Source: Neelides folsomi
Taxonomy: Eukaryota; Arthropoda; Collembola; Neelipleona; Neelidae
DNA length: 64,000 nucleotides
Assembly: GCA_034687125.1 (NCBI GenBank)
Contig: JAQGBZ010000081.1
Location: 124,001-188,000 of the forward strand
Direction of reading: 5' to 3'
Positions 63,426 through 64,000 of this stretch are shown here, piece after piece. The position numbers and the translations under genes are program-made. The notes beneath the pieces are model-generated. The model was not told where the DNA came from. It saw nothing but the letters and a program-made list of their open reading frames with translations, and did no database searches. The first letter of the stretch is position 1. Each line of letters starts with the position of its first letter.

Positions 63426-64000
63426 TCTTGTAAATATTTTAAATGAGTAAAATTAAGTTTTGGGATCAATTAGTTCTTAATTCATTTAAAATATCCTGCT
63501 TTTCTTAACTTATCGTATATCATAAATTAAATTAGGTATTGAACCATAAACTCGGCAATTTCAGTTTGGTTTTTGAATTGAATAACTGAAAATTGGAAAA
63601 TGAAAATGATTTTCTTATTTTCTGGATCCAAATTACAAATTCCAAGTATTTTTATATTTGAAACTGGGGACTTCTTACCTGTATTTAGTTTTAGAACTGG
63701 GCTGAATTTCTAAGTTTCCCCGCAAAATGACAAGGATATGAATCGATCGAATCTTTTAACAACACTTATAAGTTATAAGACTGATCTATTTAATTATTTA
63801 CATTTATAGGAAAAATATATTGTTTTTTTATTTAAATGCATTTATTAATTCAATCAATAATGTTTACTAATATTGTAACACATAACAAAAATAATTTGTT
63901 TTGTTGCTTTTGCCGAAACATTTTTGTATCATTATAATGATGCATTATATGATCATTTTATAAACAAGTATTTAAGTAAATGTTTTGAAAACAATTGTTT
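63426..64000. other. 5' flank of DMAC2-like gene to window end
   Basis: AT-rich DNA with no supported coding frame; probably the promoter of the DMAC2-like gene. Confidence 0.5.

Overview
The window is AT-rich animal nuclear DNA with short phase-consistent GT-AG introns. A pro-resilin-type cuticle protein with an RR-2 chitin-binding domain and a Fasciclin-2-type adhesion receptor point to an arthropod. A full front-end fatty-acid desaturase (cytochrome b5 domain plus three His boxes) hints at, but does not prove, a non-insect lineage. All multi-exon models were built by hand: every junction was checked for splice dinucleotides and frame, and each total coding length is divisible by three. Names come from recognised motifs, not from a database search.

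Layout. 1-3.2 kb: no supported gene. 3.2-8.4 kb: transposon graveyard with a frameshifted HTH/DDE transposase, a decayed plus-strand PIF/Harbinger (HARBI1-like) transposase interrupted by a second minus-strand copy carrying a single in-frame stop, and an intact two-exon Myb/SANT-like ORF of the same element class. 8.6 kb: a small inverted-repeat (MITE-like) element. 11.3-14.9 kb: pro-resilin-like gene (+) with a clear TATA/initiator. 15-20.3 kb: noncoding, with a striking 25-bp hairpin. 20.3-44.8 kb: Fasciclin-2-like gene (-), 16 coding exons and one 14.7-kb intron after the signal-peptide exon.

46.7-63.4 kb is a compact housekeeping block: front-end desaturase (-), isoaspartyl peptidase/L-asparaginase (-), divergent MOCS3/UBA4 (+), convergent galactose-1-phosphate uridylyltransferase (-), divergent NKRF-like XTBD/G-patch/R3H protein (+), a degenerate DEDDh-exonuclease-like ORF (+), and a DMAC2/ATP5S-like mitochondrial LRR protein (-). 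Several neighbours share short divergent promoter regions or nearly abutting 3' ends.

The genes do not form a pathway; they look like ordinary neighbours. The observations most worth following are the exonuclease-like ORF lying inside a possible inverted-repeat-bounded 2.0-kb unit, the apparent GC-AG intron joining the XTBD module to the NKRF-like body, the palindromic hairpin at 17.8 kb, and the nested Harbinger elements. I found no convincing wholly new system.
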